DNA from: Bacillota bacterium
Lineage (GTDB): Bacteria > Bacillota_E > Symbiobacteriia > JAMDAP01
Assembly: GCA_023484675.1 (NCBI GenBank)
Contig: JAMDAP010000104.1
Coordinates: 1 to 9,413 of the forward strand
Length of the DNA stretch: 9,413 nt
Direction: 5' to 3'
Shown here: piece after piece, positions 1-6,376 of the stretch
How positions within the stretch are numbered: the stretch's first letter is position 1
Layout of the letters: the number at the start of each line of letters is the position of its first letter
Program-made: the position numbers and the translations under genes
The notes under the pieces: model-generated
Databases searched by the model: none
What the model saw: the letters and a program-made list of their open reading frames with translations, nothing else
What the model was told of the DNA's origin: nothing

Positions 1-35
1 CGCGGGATGCACTCGATCCGCGGCTGAAGAACTAG
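1..35 (+). CDS. C-terminal end of a peptide/nickel ABC transporter permease (DppC/OppC type), partial
   Basis: Codons starting at base 3 read RDALDPRLKN and then TAG (33-35). The string LRDALDPRLR/K is the usual C-terminus of DppC/OppC-type permeases, the inner-membrane subunit that moves oligopeptides (or nickel) across the membrane with the DppB/OppB partner. Only ten residues are visible, so the call rests on that one signature and on the reading frame ending cleanly. A competing frame ends at 61 but gives no recognisable sequence. No convincing terminator follows before the cold-shock promoter at 107. Confidence 0.55.
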   Translation, partial: RDALDPRLKN

Positions 36-106
36 GGGGGCAGCTACGGGCTGTGCCCTGATCGTCACGTCAGCTTGAACTCGACGTCACCACGAAATGA
101 CATAAG

Positions 107-136
107 TTGACAGTCTTTGGCGAGGTATGCTATATT
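107..136 (+). promoter_or_regulatory. Sigma-A extended -10 promoter of the cold-shock gene
   Basis: A perfect -35 box TTGACA (107-112) and a -10 box TATATT (131-136) are separated by 18 bases. TGC directly before the -10 (128-130) makes it an extended -10 element. Transcription should start near 143, giving a leader of about 60 bases before the start codon at 205. An inverted repeat ATGAG/CTCAT (156-160 and 170-174) lies in the leader and is too short to interpret. Confidence 0.8.
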
Positions 137-204
137 TGCCTCATGGGTCAAAGGCATGAGAAGGCCAGGCTCATCAGCGAGAAAGCTAGGAGGAATCATC
201 TAGG

Positions 205-411
205 ATGCTCGGCAAGGTCAAGTGGTTCAATGCAGAAAAGGGTTACGGCTTCATCGAGCGTGAGGATGGCGGCGACGTGTTTGTACACTACTCAGCGATC
301 CAGATGGACGGCTTCAAGGCACTAAACGAAGGCGATCGGGTCGAGTTCGAGATCGTGGAAGGTGCCCGCGGCCCTCAGGCAGCTAACGTCACCCGGCCCA
401 CTTCAGCCTGA
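205..411 (+). CDS. cspA: Cold-shock protein, CspA family
   Basis: A 68-residue single cold-shock domain, the normal length for the family. It is a small cytoplasmic five-stranded beta-barrel that binds single-stranded RNA and DNA and melts RNA structure, acting as an RNA chaperone. Both nucleic-acid-binding motifs are present: RNP1 as KGYGFIE (residues 12-18) and RNP2 as DVFVHYSAI (about 24-32). The N-terminal [17 protein letters not shown] is typical. The start is fixed by AGGAGG at 189-194, 10 bases before the ATG. The hexamer CTAGGA occurs at 186-191 and again at 200-205, overlapping the start. The gene has its own promoter (107-136) and terminator (428-453), so it is monocistronic. The family is certain; the exact paralogue letter is not. 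Confidence 0.96.
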   Translation: MLGKVKWFNAEKGYGFIEREDGGDVFVHYSAIQMDGFKALNEGDRVEFEIVEGARGPQAANVTRPTSA

Positions 412-427
412 ACATCGCGCCTTAATC

Positions 428-453
428 CCCGGGGCAGGTCCCCGGGTTTTTTT
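428..453 (+). terminator. Intrinsic terminator of the cold-shock gene
   Basis: A perfect 7-bp stem CCCGGGG/CCCCGGG (428-434 with 440-446) has a 5-base loop CAGGT and is followed at once by seven Ts (447-453). It lies 16 bases after the cold-shock stop codon. Confidence 0.92.
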
Positions 454-478
454 GCGCCCTGGAGAGGCCGCTGAAGGG

Positions 479-507
479 GCAGGATTTTGGCAACGCTGCG
501 GGAATAC
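479..507 (+). promoter_or_regulatory. Putative sigma-H (Spo0H) promoter of hpf
   Basis: AGGATTT at 481-487 and GAAT at 502-505 are 14 bases apart. This fits the sigma-H consensus RNAGGAWWW-N11-12-RNNGAATWW as I remember it from Bacillus: GCAGGATTT is a full match for the upstream box, and CGGGAATAC matches the downstream box except at two flanking positions. In Bacillus subtilis the hpf gene (yvyD) is known to be under sigma-H and sigma-B control. No comparably good sigma-A promoter is seen between the upstream terminator and hpf. Initiation would be near 512-515, leaving a leader of about 77-80 bases. Confidence 0.55.
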
Positions 508-591
508 TTTTGGTACGGAGACCAGCCGCCTGCCGCCCGGCGAGTGGGTTCAGCCAACGGGGAGGCGGGCGACGAGGAAGGAGAGCGGCCT

Positions 592-1110
592 ATGCAGATC
601 AGCGTCCGTGGGAAGCAGATAGACGTGACGAACTCCCTCCGCGACTACGTTGAGAAGCGCGTCGGCAAGCTTGAGAAGTTCTTCGACATCCCCCTGACGG
701 CCCAGGTGACCTTGAGCGTTCAAAAGGACCGTCAGACGGTGGAAGTGACCATGCCTGTGGGAAGCGTGGTGCTTCGCGGCGAGGTCTCGACCGGAGACAT
801 GTACTCCTCCATCGACATGGTGGTGGAGAAGCTCGAGAAGCAGATCGAGAAGTACAAGACCCGCATCACCAAGCGGTTCCGCATGCCGGCGGAGCCGGTG
901 GCCGCGGACGGCTACATCCTGGAGTCTGAACCCGGCGTGGTGAAGATCAAGCGGGTACCGCTGAAGCCCATGAATGTAGACGAGGCCGTCATGCGCCTGA
1001 ACCTCATCGGCCACGACTTCTTCGTCTTCGCCAACGATGCTACGGGCGAGGTCAACGTGGTCTACCGCCGCAAGGACGGCAACTACGGCCTGATCGAGCC
1101 GGAGCAGTAG
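592..1110 (+). CDS. hpf: Ribosome hibernation promoting factor, long form (HPF/YfiA/RaiA)
   Basis: A 172-residue protein that binds the 30S decoding region and pairs ribosomes into inactive 100S dimers in slow growth or stress. The N-terminal ribosome-binding domain (about 1-97) begins MQISVRGKQIDVTNSLRDYV. A linker leads to the C-terminal dimerisation domain (about 115-172), which carries the hallmark strings LKPMNVDEAV, GHDFFVFAN and YRRKDGNYGLIEP. Both domains are complete, so this is the long form typical of Firmicutes. I chose the ATG at 592 because AAGGAG (578-583) sits 8 bases upstream and the family starts there. An in-frame start at 487 would add 35 unrelated residues and would fall inside the probable promoter. 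A strong hairpin follows the stop codon. Confidence 0.96.
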   Translation: MQISVRGKQIDVTNSLRDYVEKRVGKLEKFFDIPLTAQVTLSVQKDRQTVEVTMPVGSVVLRGEVSTGDMYSSIDMVVEKLEKQIEKYKTRITKRFRMPAEPVAADGYILESEPGVVKIKRVPLKPMNVDEAVMRLNLIGHDFFVFANDATGEVNVVYRRKDGNYGLIEPEQ

Positions 1111-1119
1111 CCGCGCAAC

Positions 1120-1147
1120 CGGGCGCCGCCCCCAGGGGCGGCGCCCG
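1120..1147 (+). terminator. GC-rich hairpin between hpf and the next gene, possible weak terminator
   Basis: A perfect inverted repeat, CGGGCGCCGCCCC (1120-1132) with GGGGCGGCGCCCG (1135-1147), gives up to 13 pairs, with the innermost ones opened by the tight turn. It begins 9 bases after the hpf stop. Only TT follows, so termination without a U-run would be inefficient. Because the ribosome binding site of the next gene (GGAGG, 1152-1156) begins 5 bases later, the stem could instead protect the hpf message or damp expression of the downstream gene. Confidence 0.6.
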
Positions 1148-1161
1148 TTCTGGAGGCAGCC

Positions 1162-2316
1162 ATGGAGCGCAGCGTCACGGCAATCGTCTTTGAAGGCGGT
1201 CAGGCCGAACATCCCCTGGCCGGACCCATGCTCTCCGTCCGGTCGGCCGTCACCCTGGACACCCTGGACAAGCTTCGTCAGCTTCAGGAAGTGGCAAAGG
1301 TCGTCGTCTGCTCCGATCGGCCCGAGGTGCTCGCGGGAGCGCAGGCCATGGGCCTTGTTATCGAGCAGCAGCCGGCGGAGCCCTTTCACTTTGGCCGCTG
1401 GCTTCAGGACATCGTCCGACGTCATGCCCGGGACGCCGTCCTCTACCTGGGGGGCGCGTCAGCACCGCTGATGACCCGGGCCGACTTCGCAGCCGCCGCC
1501 GGCTTGCTGGGCTGGGGGGGGCCGCGGGTCGTGGCCAACAACCCGCAGTCGCCTGATTTGATCGGCTTCTATCCGGCCGACCTGCTGGAGTCCCTGGAGC
1601 CCCCCGCCAGCGACAACGCCCTGGGCCTGGCCCTGCGCGACCTGCCCGTGGAGATGCTCCTGGTGCCCGTCTCCTGCCGCGCCAGCTTCGACCTGGATAC
1701 GCCGGCCGACCTGCTCATCTACCGGGAAATCCTGCGGGCCTCCCGCTCCGGCGCTGGCTTCTCCAGGCCCGCTGAGGCCGGCCCTGGCACGCTCCGCGCC
1801 ATCGAGGCCCTGGAATGGAACCAACCGGCCTGGGAGGCGGCTCTGCGACGTGTCCGCCAGCCTTTTGCCGACATGGCCATCATCGGTCGCGTCGGGGCCC
1901 CGCTCGTCGCCCATTTGAACCAGACCTACACCCTGCGCCTGCGGGTCTTCTCCGAGGAACGCGGCATGAAGGCCCTGGGGCGGGAGGCGCGTGGCGAGGT
2001 GCGGACGCTCCTCGGCGCCTACCTGGAGGACGTCGGGCCGGCCCGCTTTTTCCAACGGATGGCAGAGGTGGCCGGCGTGGCCTTCATCGACACCCGGCCG
2101 CTCCTTGCCCATGGTGGCCGGCGGGTGTCGGAAGCGGACCGCTTCGCCTCCGACCTGGGCCTGGTCGATTCGATCCGCGACCCCTGGGTGGCCGAGTTCA
2201 CAGCAGCCGCCTTCGATGCGGCCCTGCCTGTGGTGCTTGGCGGGCACTCGCTGGTGAGCGGCGGCCTTTGGGCCTTGCTGGACTATGCTGTGCGCCCCGT
2301 CGCAGCCAAGGCGTGA
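1162..2316 (+). CDS. Nucleotidyltransferase-like protein with an unidentified C-terminal domain
   Basis: A 384-residue soluble protein. The N-terminal half (about 1-195) looks like a MobA/CofC-type nucleotidyltransferase fold: AIVFEGG near residues 7-13 where the G-rich loop would be, alternating hydrophobic strands (KVVVCSD at 46-52, AVLYLGG at 92-98), and FDLDTPADL (176-184), which matches the D-x-DTPEDL strand-loop common at the end of this domain. The classical GGxSxRxGxxK loop is missing, so catalysis is uncertain. The C-terminal half (about 215-384) matches nothing I recognise; it contains FIDTRPLLAHGG (308-319) and PVVLGGHSLVSGGLWALLDY (356-375). The start ATG has GGAGG 5 bases upstream. 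A run of eight Gs at 1514-1521 lies in frame and does not break the gene. It could share the hpf transcript through the intervening hairpin. Function unknown. Confidence 0.8.
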   Translation: MERSVTAIVFEGGQAEHPLAGPMLSVRSAVTLDTLDKLRQLQEVAKVVVCSDRPEVLAGAQAMGLVIEQQPAEPFHFGRWLQDIVRRHARDAVLYLGGASAPLMTRADFAAAAGLLGWGGPRVVANNPQSPDLIGFYPADLLESLEPPASDNALGLALRDLPVEMLLVPVSCRASFDLDTPADLLIYREILRASRSGAGFSRPAEAGPGTLRAIEALEWNQPAWEAALRRVRQPFADMAIIGRVGAPLVAHLNQTYTLRLRVFSEERGMKALGREARGEVRTLLGAYLEDVGPARFFQRMAEVAGVAFIDTRPLLAHGGRRVSEADRFASDLGLVDSIRDPWVAEFTAAAFDAALPVVLGGHSLVSGGLWALLDYAVRPVAAKA

Positions 2317-2367
2317 GTTTTCGCCATTCTAGACGGCCAATCCAAGTACTGGTTGTACTTCCAACGA

Positions 2368-2398
2368 GCGGCGCCTTTTCGGAAGGCGTCGCCTTTTT
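2368..2398 (+). terminator. Intrinsic terminator after the nucleotidyltransferase-like gene
   Basis: A 10-bp stem GCGGCGCCTT (2368-2377) with AAGGCGTCGC (2383-2392), including one G-T wobble, has a TTCGG loop and is followed by C and five Ts (2394-2398). It separates the upstream genes from the HD-GYP unit. A smaller repeat AAGTAC/GTACTT (2344-2349 and 2355-2360) lies just before it. Confidence 0.82.
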
Positions 2399-2697
2399 AC
2401 CCGTTGGACAAAGCAGGAAATAACGCGGTGTTGTCGAAATCGTACTTCGCCGCTAGAAAGCTCTCAACTTCTGGGATGCGGGAGAAGGCGGTGACCCGTT
2501 TAAGAAAGCCGATACGCGGTACGGCCAAACTAGCGAAAGGCAAGCCGCGTCGAGACGGTGAGGGTTATCATGCGCAAGGCGTTTGTGGTTTTGCTATCCC
2601 TTTTGGCTTTCCTTTTGGCTTCCGGTGCTGCGCTTGCATGGGGTTAGGGTTAGTTGTCAAAGCCTTCTCCCAGCATTCTGGATAAGGGGGGCCTTTA
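2399..2697 (+). other. Leader region of the HD-GYP unit; no confirmed gene
   Basis: This stretch is less GC-rich than the flanking genes and holds no long reading frame. A weak sigma-A-like pair is visible: TTGTCG (2431-2436) and TAGAAA (2454-2459) with 17 bases between, each matching 4 of 6 consensus bases. Between 2514 and 2550 an imperfect stem can form (ACGCGG at 2514-2519 with CCGCGT at 2545-2550) around a loop containing CAAACTAGCGAAAGGCAAG, reminiscent of a structured leader RNA but not matched to a known class. A 25-codon ORF (2570-2647) follows, annotated separately. Confidence 0.4.
2570..2647 (+). CDS. 25-residue ORF consisting only of a signal-peptide-like sequence
   Basis: ATG at 2570 to TAG at 2645-2647. 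The product starts MRKAFVV, has a hydrophobic core of Leu, Val, Ala and Phe, and ends SGAALAWG. This is a textbook signal peptide layout: a positive N-end, a hydrophobic stretch and an Ala-Leu-Ala cleavage site, with only two residues beyond. GGTGAGGG (2557-2564) is a plausible ribosome binding site 5 bases upstream. It lies 50 bases before the HD-GYP start on the same strand. It could be a leader peptide, a secreted signalling peptide precursor, the stub of a decayed secreted-protein gene, or chance. No family was recognised. Confidence 0.4.
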   Translation: MRKAFVVLLSLLAFLLASGAALAWG

Positions 2698-4023
2698 GTG
2701 CGGCAGTCTCAACCGGTTCGGTTTTACCTTCTCGGGACGAGCTTGGTCGGTGTCTTGTCTCTCGCCCTCCTTATGCAGGTGGCTGGCTCTACAAAGGTGA
2801 CGCTGGCGCAGGTAATACCTCTGGGCTTAGTCAGCGCAGTTTTTGCCTATTTTCCTGTTCGCATTGGACATGACACTATTGTGGTTTTCATAACCCCTCT
2901 TGGGTTGGCCTTTATCACGATCTTGGGACCTGTTTCAGCCGTTGCGGGAGTCCTTGCGGGTGTTGTGGTTGCAGAGTTGTTGTTTAACCGAAAGGCTTGG
3001 GAAAAAACAGTCTTCAACATCGCTCTCTTTACCATTGGGTTTGTAGCGACCGGCGTTACATTCCTCGCCCTAGGGGGCAACGCGGGCCAACCGATAGGCG
3101 AACACCTTTTGCTCCTGTTATTTGCAATGGGCCTCATTGAATGGCTGGTCAACTTGACAGTATTCTCCGGCCTGATGTCGCTTCTAAGGAGCACTTCGTT
3201 TTTTGGTCAGCTTCGCGACCTTGGTAAAGCCACATCGAGGCACGTCTTTGTCGATGCGCTTGCGGCGATTCTCTTCATTTCGATCTACCAGTCCATCGGA
3301 ACCCCTGGTTTGTTTTTTATGGCTGCCCTTTTGCTACTTGTGAGATACGGCTTTCAAGCCTATTACCAGCTGCAGAAGTCCTACGAAGAAGTCCAGACCA
3401 TGCTCATCTCCATCCTGGACGCCCGTGACTCCTATACCGCCGGGCACTCCACGCGTGTCTCCGCAAATGCGGTCAAACTGGCCACGGAGTTGAAGCTTCA
3501 GCCCAGAGAAGTTGAAAACATTCGTCGTGCGGGACTGCTCCACGACATCGGTAAGGTCAACGTTCCAGACAACATTCTACAGAAACCTGGCAAGCTCGAC
3601 GAAACAGAAACACGTCAGATGAACCAGCACCCGGTGGACGGGGCGCGGTTCGTCGAGGGCGTTTCCAGCTTGAAGCACCTGGCCCCCATCATTCGCCATC
3701 ACCACGAGCGGTATAACGGAAAGGGCTATCCGGACGGCATTTCCGGGGAGACCATCCCGCTGGGCGCCCGTGTTTTGTCGGTTGCCGACGCCTTTGACGC
3801 CATGATTACGGATAGGCCGTACCGGAAGGCCCTGACCCGTGCCCAAGCCCTGCAGCAAATCCTGGAGAATGCCGGGACCCAGTTTGACAAACAGGTGGCC
3901 ATGGCCGCCGTCAAGGTGCTGGGGCCCGGGCTGCAGGAGTACCCGCAATTGCAGTCGTTGGCTGCGGCGGTAAGGCTGCAACTGGCGGCCACCAAGGAAG
4001 AATTGCCGGAGGGACAGGCATGA
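2698..4023 (+). CDS. Membrane-bound HD-GYP phosphodiesterase (cyclic-di-GMP degradation)
   Basis: A 441-residue protein. Residues 1-220 are strongly hydrophobic, with roughly six to eight membrane helices and no recognisable named sensor domain. A short linker (about 221-238) leads to a C-terminal HD-GYP domain (about 239-415). Key residues are intact: GHSTRVS (249-255), LLHDIGK with the HD pair at 282-283, HPVDG (311-315), HHHERYNGKGYPDG (334-347) containing the GYP signature, and LSVADAFDAM (360-369). HD-GYP enzymes hydrolyse cyclic-di-GMP to pGpG or GMP using metals held by these His/Asp residues; the membrane part probably senses a signal. No GGDEF domain is present. The start is GTG, chosen because AAGGGGGG (2683-2690) is 7 bases upstream. 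The stop overlaps the next start by 4 bases (ATGA). The membrane half is visibly less GC-rich than the HD-GYP half. Confidence 0.93.
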   Translation: MRQSQPVRFYLLGTSLVGVLSLALLMQVAGSTKVTLAQVIPLGLVSAVFAYFPVRIGHDTIVVFITPLGLAFITILGPVSAVAGVLAGVVVAELLFNRKAWEKTVFNIALFTIGFVATGVTFLALGGNAGQPIGEHLLLLLFAMGLIEWLVNLTVFSGLMSLLRSTSFFGQLRDLGKATSRHVFVDALAAILFISIYQSIGTPGLFFMAALLLLVRYGFQAYYQLQKSYEEVQTMLISILDARDSYTAGHSTRVSANAVKLATELKLQPREVENIRRAGLLHDIGKVNVPDNILQKPGKLDETETRQMNQHPVDGARFVEGVSSLKHLAPIIRHHHERYNGKGYPDGISGETIPLGARVLSVADAFDAMITDRPYRKALTRAQALQQILENAGTQFDKQVAMAAVKVLGPGLQEYPQLQSLAAAVRLQLAATKEELPEGQA

Positions 4024-4799
4024 CGGCCGGGAGTGACGAGGACCTCTGGGAAGAAGAGCAGGCGCCGGCTTCGACGCCGCTGGAGCAGGGAGTATTGGTG
4101 GTGCCGCGGCAGGAACCGCCGGTCCTTGTGGTGAGGGACGATGCCGCGGGCGATCCGGCGGTCGATCAGCCGGCAGACCAGGTGGCGGACCCCGAGCAGG
4201 CGATCATCTCTTTTCTGAAGCGCTTGCCGGATATTCAGTCCGTTGGCCTCGCCCATGGGCCAGAGGGTGAGATTGAACAGATCCGGCTGCTTTGTTCCTC
4301 AAACCGCGAACCGCGCCACCTTGCCCGCGAGGTGGCTTCTTTGCTGCGGATCTGGCTGTACCTGAGCTTCCCCGCTGAGGCGGTGGAGGTCGTGCAGCTT
4401 TTGGAGCAGTCGGAAGACGAGAAAGGACGCATCAGGCTGGTGGGCTGCGAGGAGCGGCCCGACGGAGCGGAGGTGGAGGTCGAGGTGACGCTCCTGGCCT
4501 CCGACGTGGAGGTGCGAGGGGTGGCCCGTGGCCCGAGGACATCCCAGGCCAAGGTCAGGCTGGCCGCAGCGGCCACAGCTGACGCGGTCAACCGGCGCTT
4601 CGAGACCTCGGGGCTATGTGCCGCGGGCTGGTCCGATGTGGTGCCTGGGTTCAACGTTCCCACGGCGGTGGCCGTCATGTACTTTCACGGCCTGCCCTAT
4701 GCCGGGGCGTCGCTGGTGCGCGACGGCCGGGTGGCGGAGGCCGTTGTCCGCGCTGCTTTGAGCGCTCTCAACCGCCAGCTGGCCTGGCCTCAGAGGTGA
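4020..4799 (+). CDS. Protein of unknown function, translationally coupled to the HD-GYP gene
   Basis: A 259-residue soluble protein with no signal peptide or membrane helix; not recognised. Residues 1-60 are acidic, Pro-rich and likely disordered. A first folded part (about 60-130) includes SVGLAHGPEGEIEQIRLLC. The rest appears to contain two copies of one unit: about 150-194, ending RLAAAATADAVNRRF, and about 213-254, ending VRAALSALNRQL. Each copy has two beta strands around a Gly and then a helix rich in Ala ending in Asn-Arg. The 4-base ATGA overlap with the HD-GYP stop and the tight link to the DUF5317 gene (4 bases between stop and start) indicate a common transcript and coupled translation. 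It may assist or read out the HD-GYP protein, but that is only context. Confidence 0.85.
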   Translation: MTAGSDEDLWEEEQAPASTPLEQGVLVVPRQEPPVLVVRDDAAGDPAVDQPADQVADPEQAIISFLKRLPDIQSVGLAHGPEGEIEQIRLLCSSNREPRHLAREVASLLRIWLYLSFPAEAVEVVQLLEQSEDEKGRIRLVGCEERPDGAEVEVEVTLLASDVEVRGVARGPRTSQAKVRLAAAATADAVNRRFETSGLCAAGWSDVVPGFNVPTAVAVMYFHGLPYAGASLVRDGRVAEAVVRAALSALNRQLAWPQR

Positions 4800-4803
4800 C
4801 GCC

Positions 4804-5394
4804 ATGCTGACGACGGCATTCGCGCTTGCGCTTTTGATCGGTTTCCTGCGGGGCGGGAACGTTCGCCACTTCGCGGAGTTGGAGTTGCGGGCCCTGTGGC
4901 TGGTCCTGCTGGCCTTCGCTCTGCAGTTCGTGATGCGGGTCGGCGGGTACGGCGGCCCGGTGCTGGTTGGGGTTGGGTACGCGATCACCTATGTGATGCT
5001 CCTGGCGTTCCTGGTGCTGAACCGCTCGCACTGGGAGCTGATGTTGTTGGGGGCCGGCCTTCTCAGCAACGCCACGGTGATCTGGGTCAACGGCGGCAAA
5101 ATGCCGGTAAGTCGGGAGGTATATCTCCTGGCGACGGGAGCCCCCCTGCCGAGCAGCGACCCGACGCACATTCCGCTCACCGCCGCGGCGCATTTGCCCT
5201 GGCTGTCCGACATCTGGGTCTTGCCCAAGCCATTTCCCCTGCCAGGCGTATTCAGTCTGGGCGACGTGGTGATCGTCATCGGCCTGTTTCTGCTGATCCA
5301 GAACGTCATGGTGCCACGCTCGGACCGCACCGGCCGCAGGGGTAGCAGCGGTAGCAATGGCCGCACGTCAGCGCGGCTGGAGGGCAGGGCCTGA
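4804..5394 (+). CDS. DUF5317 family membrane protein
   Basis: A 196-residue integral membrane protein. Hydrophobic segments lie at about 1-15, 29-46, 52-72, 77-96 and 150-169, suggesting four or five helices. DUF5317 features are visible: NGGKMPVS (96-103), LPWLSDIWVLPKPFPLPGVF (131-150) and SLGDVVIVIG (151-160). The C-terminal tail (about 171-196) is basic, rich in Ser, Gly and Arg, and likely cytoplasmic and disordered. The start ATG has GAGGTGA (4793-4799) 4 bases upstream, overlapping the previous stop. No biochemical role is known for the family. Its place after HD-GYP genes suggests a membrane partner of cyclic-di-GMP signalling (inference). The next element is a terminator. Confidence 0.85.
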   Translation: MLTTAFALALLIGFLRGGNVRHFAELELRALWLVLLAFALQFVMRVGGYGGPVLVGVGYAITYVMLLAFLVLNRSHWELMLLGAGLLSNATVIWVNGGKMPVSREVYLLATGAPLPSSDPTHIPLTAAAHLPWLSDIWVLPKPFPLPGVFSLGDVVIVIGLFLLIQNVMVPRSDRTGRRGSSGSNGRTSARLEGRA

Positions 5395-5457
5395 CGGCCG
5401 GTATCTGAACCCGCAGGCATACTGAGCGCGCGAAACTTGCGAATTGAAAAGGTGGCT

Positions 5458-5484
5458 GCCACGCCTGTTGGCGTGGCGCCTTTT
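5458..5484 (+). terminator. Intrinsic terminator of the HD-GYP/DUF5317 unit
   Basis: A perfect 8-bp stem GCCACGCC/GGCGTGGC (5458-5465 with 5470-5477) has loop TGTT and is followed by GCC and four Ts, C, then TTT. AAAAGG at 5447-5452 can pair with CCTTTT at 5479-5484 across an internal bulge, so it may act on both strands. It lies 63 bases after the DUF5317 stop. Confidence 0.85.
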
Positions 5485-5620
5485 CTTTGGGCGCAAAGGA
5501 TGACGCCAACCGGCCGAAACGATGCCCGTTCGACATTTGGCAGGGGATGGCCGGGCTGGCGGGGTAATTCCCTATGCCCGGCGGATGGGAGAAAAAGGCA
5601 GGGAATGAGGGGGACGTCTG
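5485..5620 (+). other. Spacer before the second unit; no clear promoter
   Basis: No gene is seen. TTGGCA at 5537-5542 could be a -35 box but has no good -10 at 16-18 bases. An inverted repeat ATTCCCT/AGGGAAT (5567-5573 and 5600-5606) with a 26-base interval ends just before the ribosome binding site of the next gene; it could be an operator or chance. Confidence 0.3.
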
Positions 5621-6346
5621 TTGGATGGGTTCGAGGTCCTGCGAACCAAGCGCAGGCGGATGAGGGGGTTGGCCCTGGGCGCGCTGGTTGCCGTCGCAGC
5701 TCTGGCTATGTGGACGGCGGTGCGCATCGGGGAAGGCAAGGACAAGCTGGTGTCGGTGCTCGTCATTGAGGAGAACAACGGGAGGATTCTGCGAGCAGCG
5801 CCTGACCGCACGCCGGCCCCACTGCTGGTAGCGACGGGGGGGCCGGCGGAGCCCGGCGGGCGGCCGCCGCAAGTGCGCCTTGCGCCGCGGGTCGGGTCAA
5901 TCCAGCCGGCGACCAGGCTGGTAGTCTATCACGCTGTCTCTTCCGGGTTGGACCTGGTCGAGGACAGGCTGTGGCAGGCAAAGACTGTGCCCTTTCAAGC
6001 GCCCACCGGCTCGGCGGCCCACCTGATGGGGACGGTGCCCGGGGCGCATGAGCCGGCCAACCTGGTCGAGAACGAGCTCCGGATGGTGCCTGCGAGCATA
6101 GACGTGACCAGGTTCGGGACCGACGGCACCCTGACACTGTCTGTCCGCGGTTTTGACGTCCGGCTGAGACCCGGCGATCAGTGGACAGAGGGGCGCGTCC
6201 GGCGGGGGAACGTTCAGGACGCCATCCCGGAATCCACCTGGGACGAGGTGGTGGAAACGGCGATTCAGGCAGGGAACCCGGTGACAGTGTTGCGCATCAC
6301 GTATCTGGGGCCTTTTCGCCGGCGGGATCTCACAGCGACAAACTGA
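5621..6346 (+). CDS. Membrane-anchored extracytoplasmic protein of unknown function
   Basis: A 241-residue protein, not recognised. After a short basic cytoplasmic N-end (TKRRRMR, residues 9-15) comes one membrane helix, GLALGALVAVAALAMWTAV (about 16-34), with no signal-peptidase site, so the rest (about 35-241) should be anchored outside. The ectodomain has a Pro/Gly-rich stretch (about 65-95) and then a probable beta-rich region including LTLSVRGFDVRLRPGDQW (about 169-186). I kept the TTG start at 5621 because GAGGGGG (5607-5613) is 7 bases upstream. The alternative ATG at 5660 lacks a good site and would cut off the basic end. Thirty bases separate its stop from the secreted hydrolase gene, so the two are probably co-transcribed and both act at the cell surface. 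Confidence 0.75.
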   Translation: MDGFEVLRTKRRRMRGLALGALVAVAALAMWTAVRIGEGKDKLVSVLVIEENNGRILRAAPDRTPAPLLVATGGPAEPGGRPPQVRLAPRVGSIQPATRLVVYHAVSSGLDLVEDRLWQAKTVPFQAPTGSAAHLMGTVPGAHEPANLVENELRMVPASIDVTRFGTDGTLTLSVRGFDVRLRPGDQWTEGRVRRGNVQDAIPESTWDEVVETAIQAGNPVTVLRITYLGPFRRRDLTATN

Positions 6347-6376
6347 AGAAACGAATGAAAGGAAAGGAGGGCTTGC

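Noticed and set aside
454..591. Possible raiA-motif RNA upstream of hpf
   Set aside because: Only 138 bases separate the terminator from hpf, shorter than that RNA, and no strong extended structure was seen.
487..591. Upstream in-frame start that would extend hpf by 35 residues
   Set aside because: It lies inside the probable promoter, has no ribosome binding site, and the added residues are unlike the family; 592 has a strong site.
550..1425. Long minus-strand ORF opposite hpf and the following gene (and others at 1459-2247 and 5897-6862)
   Set aside because: High-GC shadow frames: the plus-strand proteins are recognisable or better supported, and the minus-strand translations show no domain and no ribosome binding site.
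1514..1521. Run of eight Gs in the nucleotidyltransferase-like gene as a third phase-variable tract
   Set aside because: The frame reads correctly through it (GWGGPRVV), so there is no sign of a break here. It does show that long G runs are common in this genome.
2511..2565. Resemblance to a cyclic-di-GMP (GEMM-I) riboswitch before the HD-GYP gene (CAAACTAGCGAAAGGC)
   Set aside because: The 3' half of the GEMM fold (the ACGCAAAGCC segment and second helix) is not found before the start codons, and the helix that should close around the GAAA loop is mismatched. A covariance-model search (Rfam RF01051) would decide.
2641..2653. Telomere-like GGGTTAGGGTTAG
   Set aside because: Only two copies, in ordinary bacterial-type sequence; chance is sufficient.
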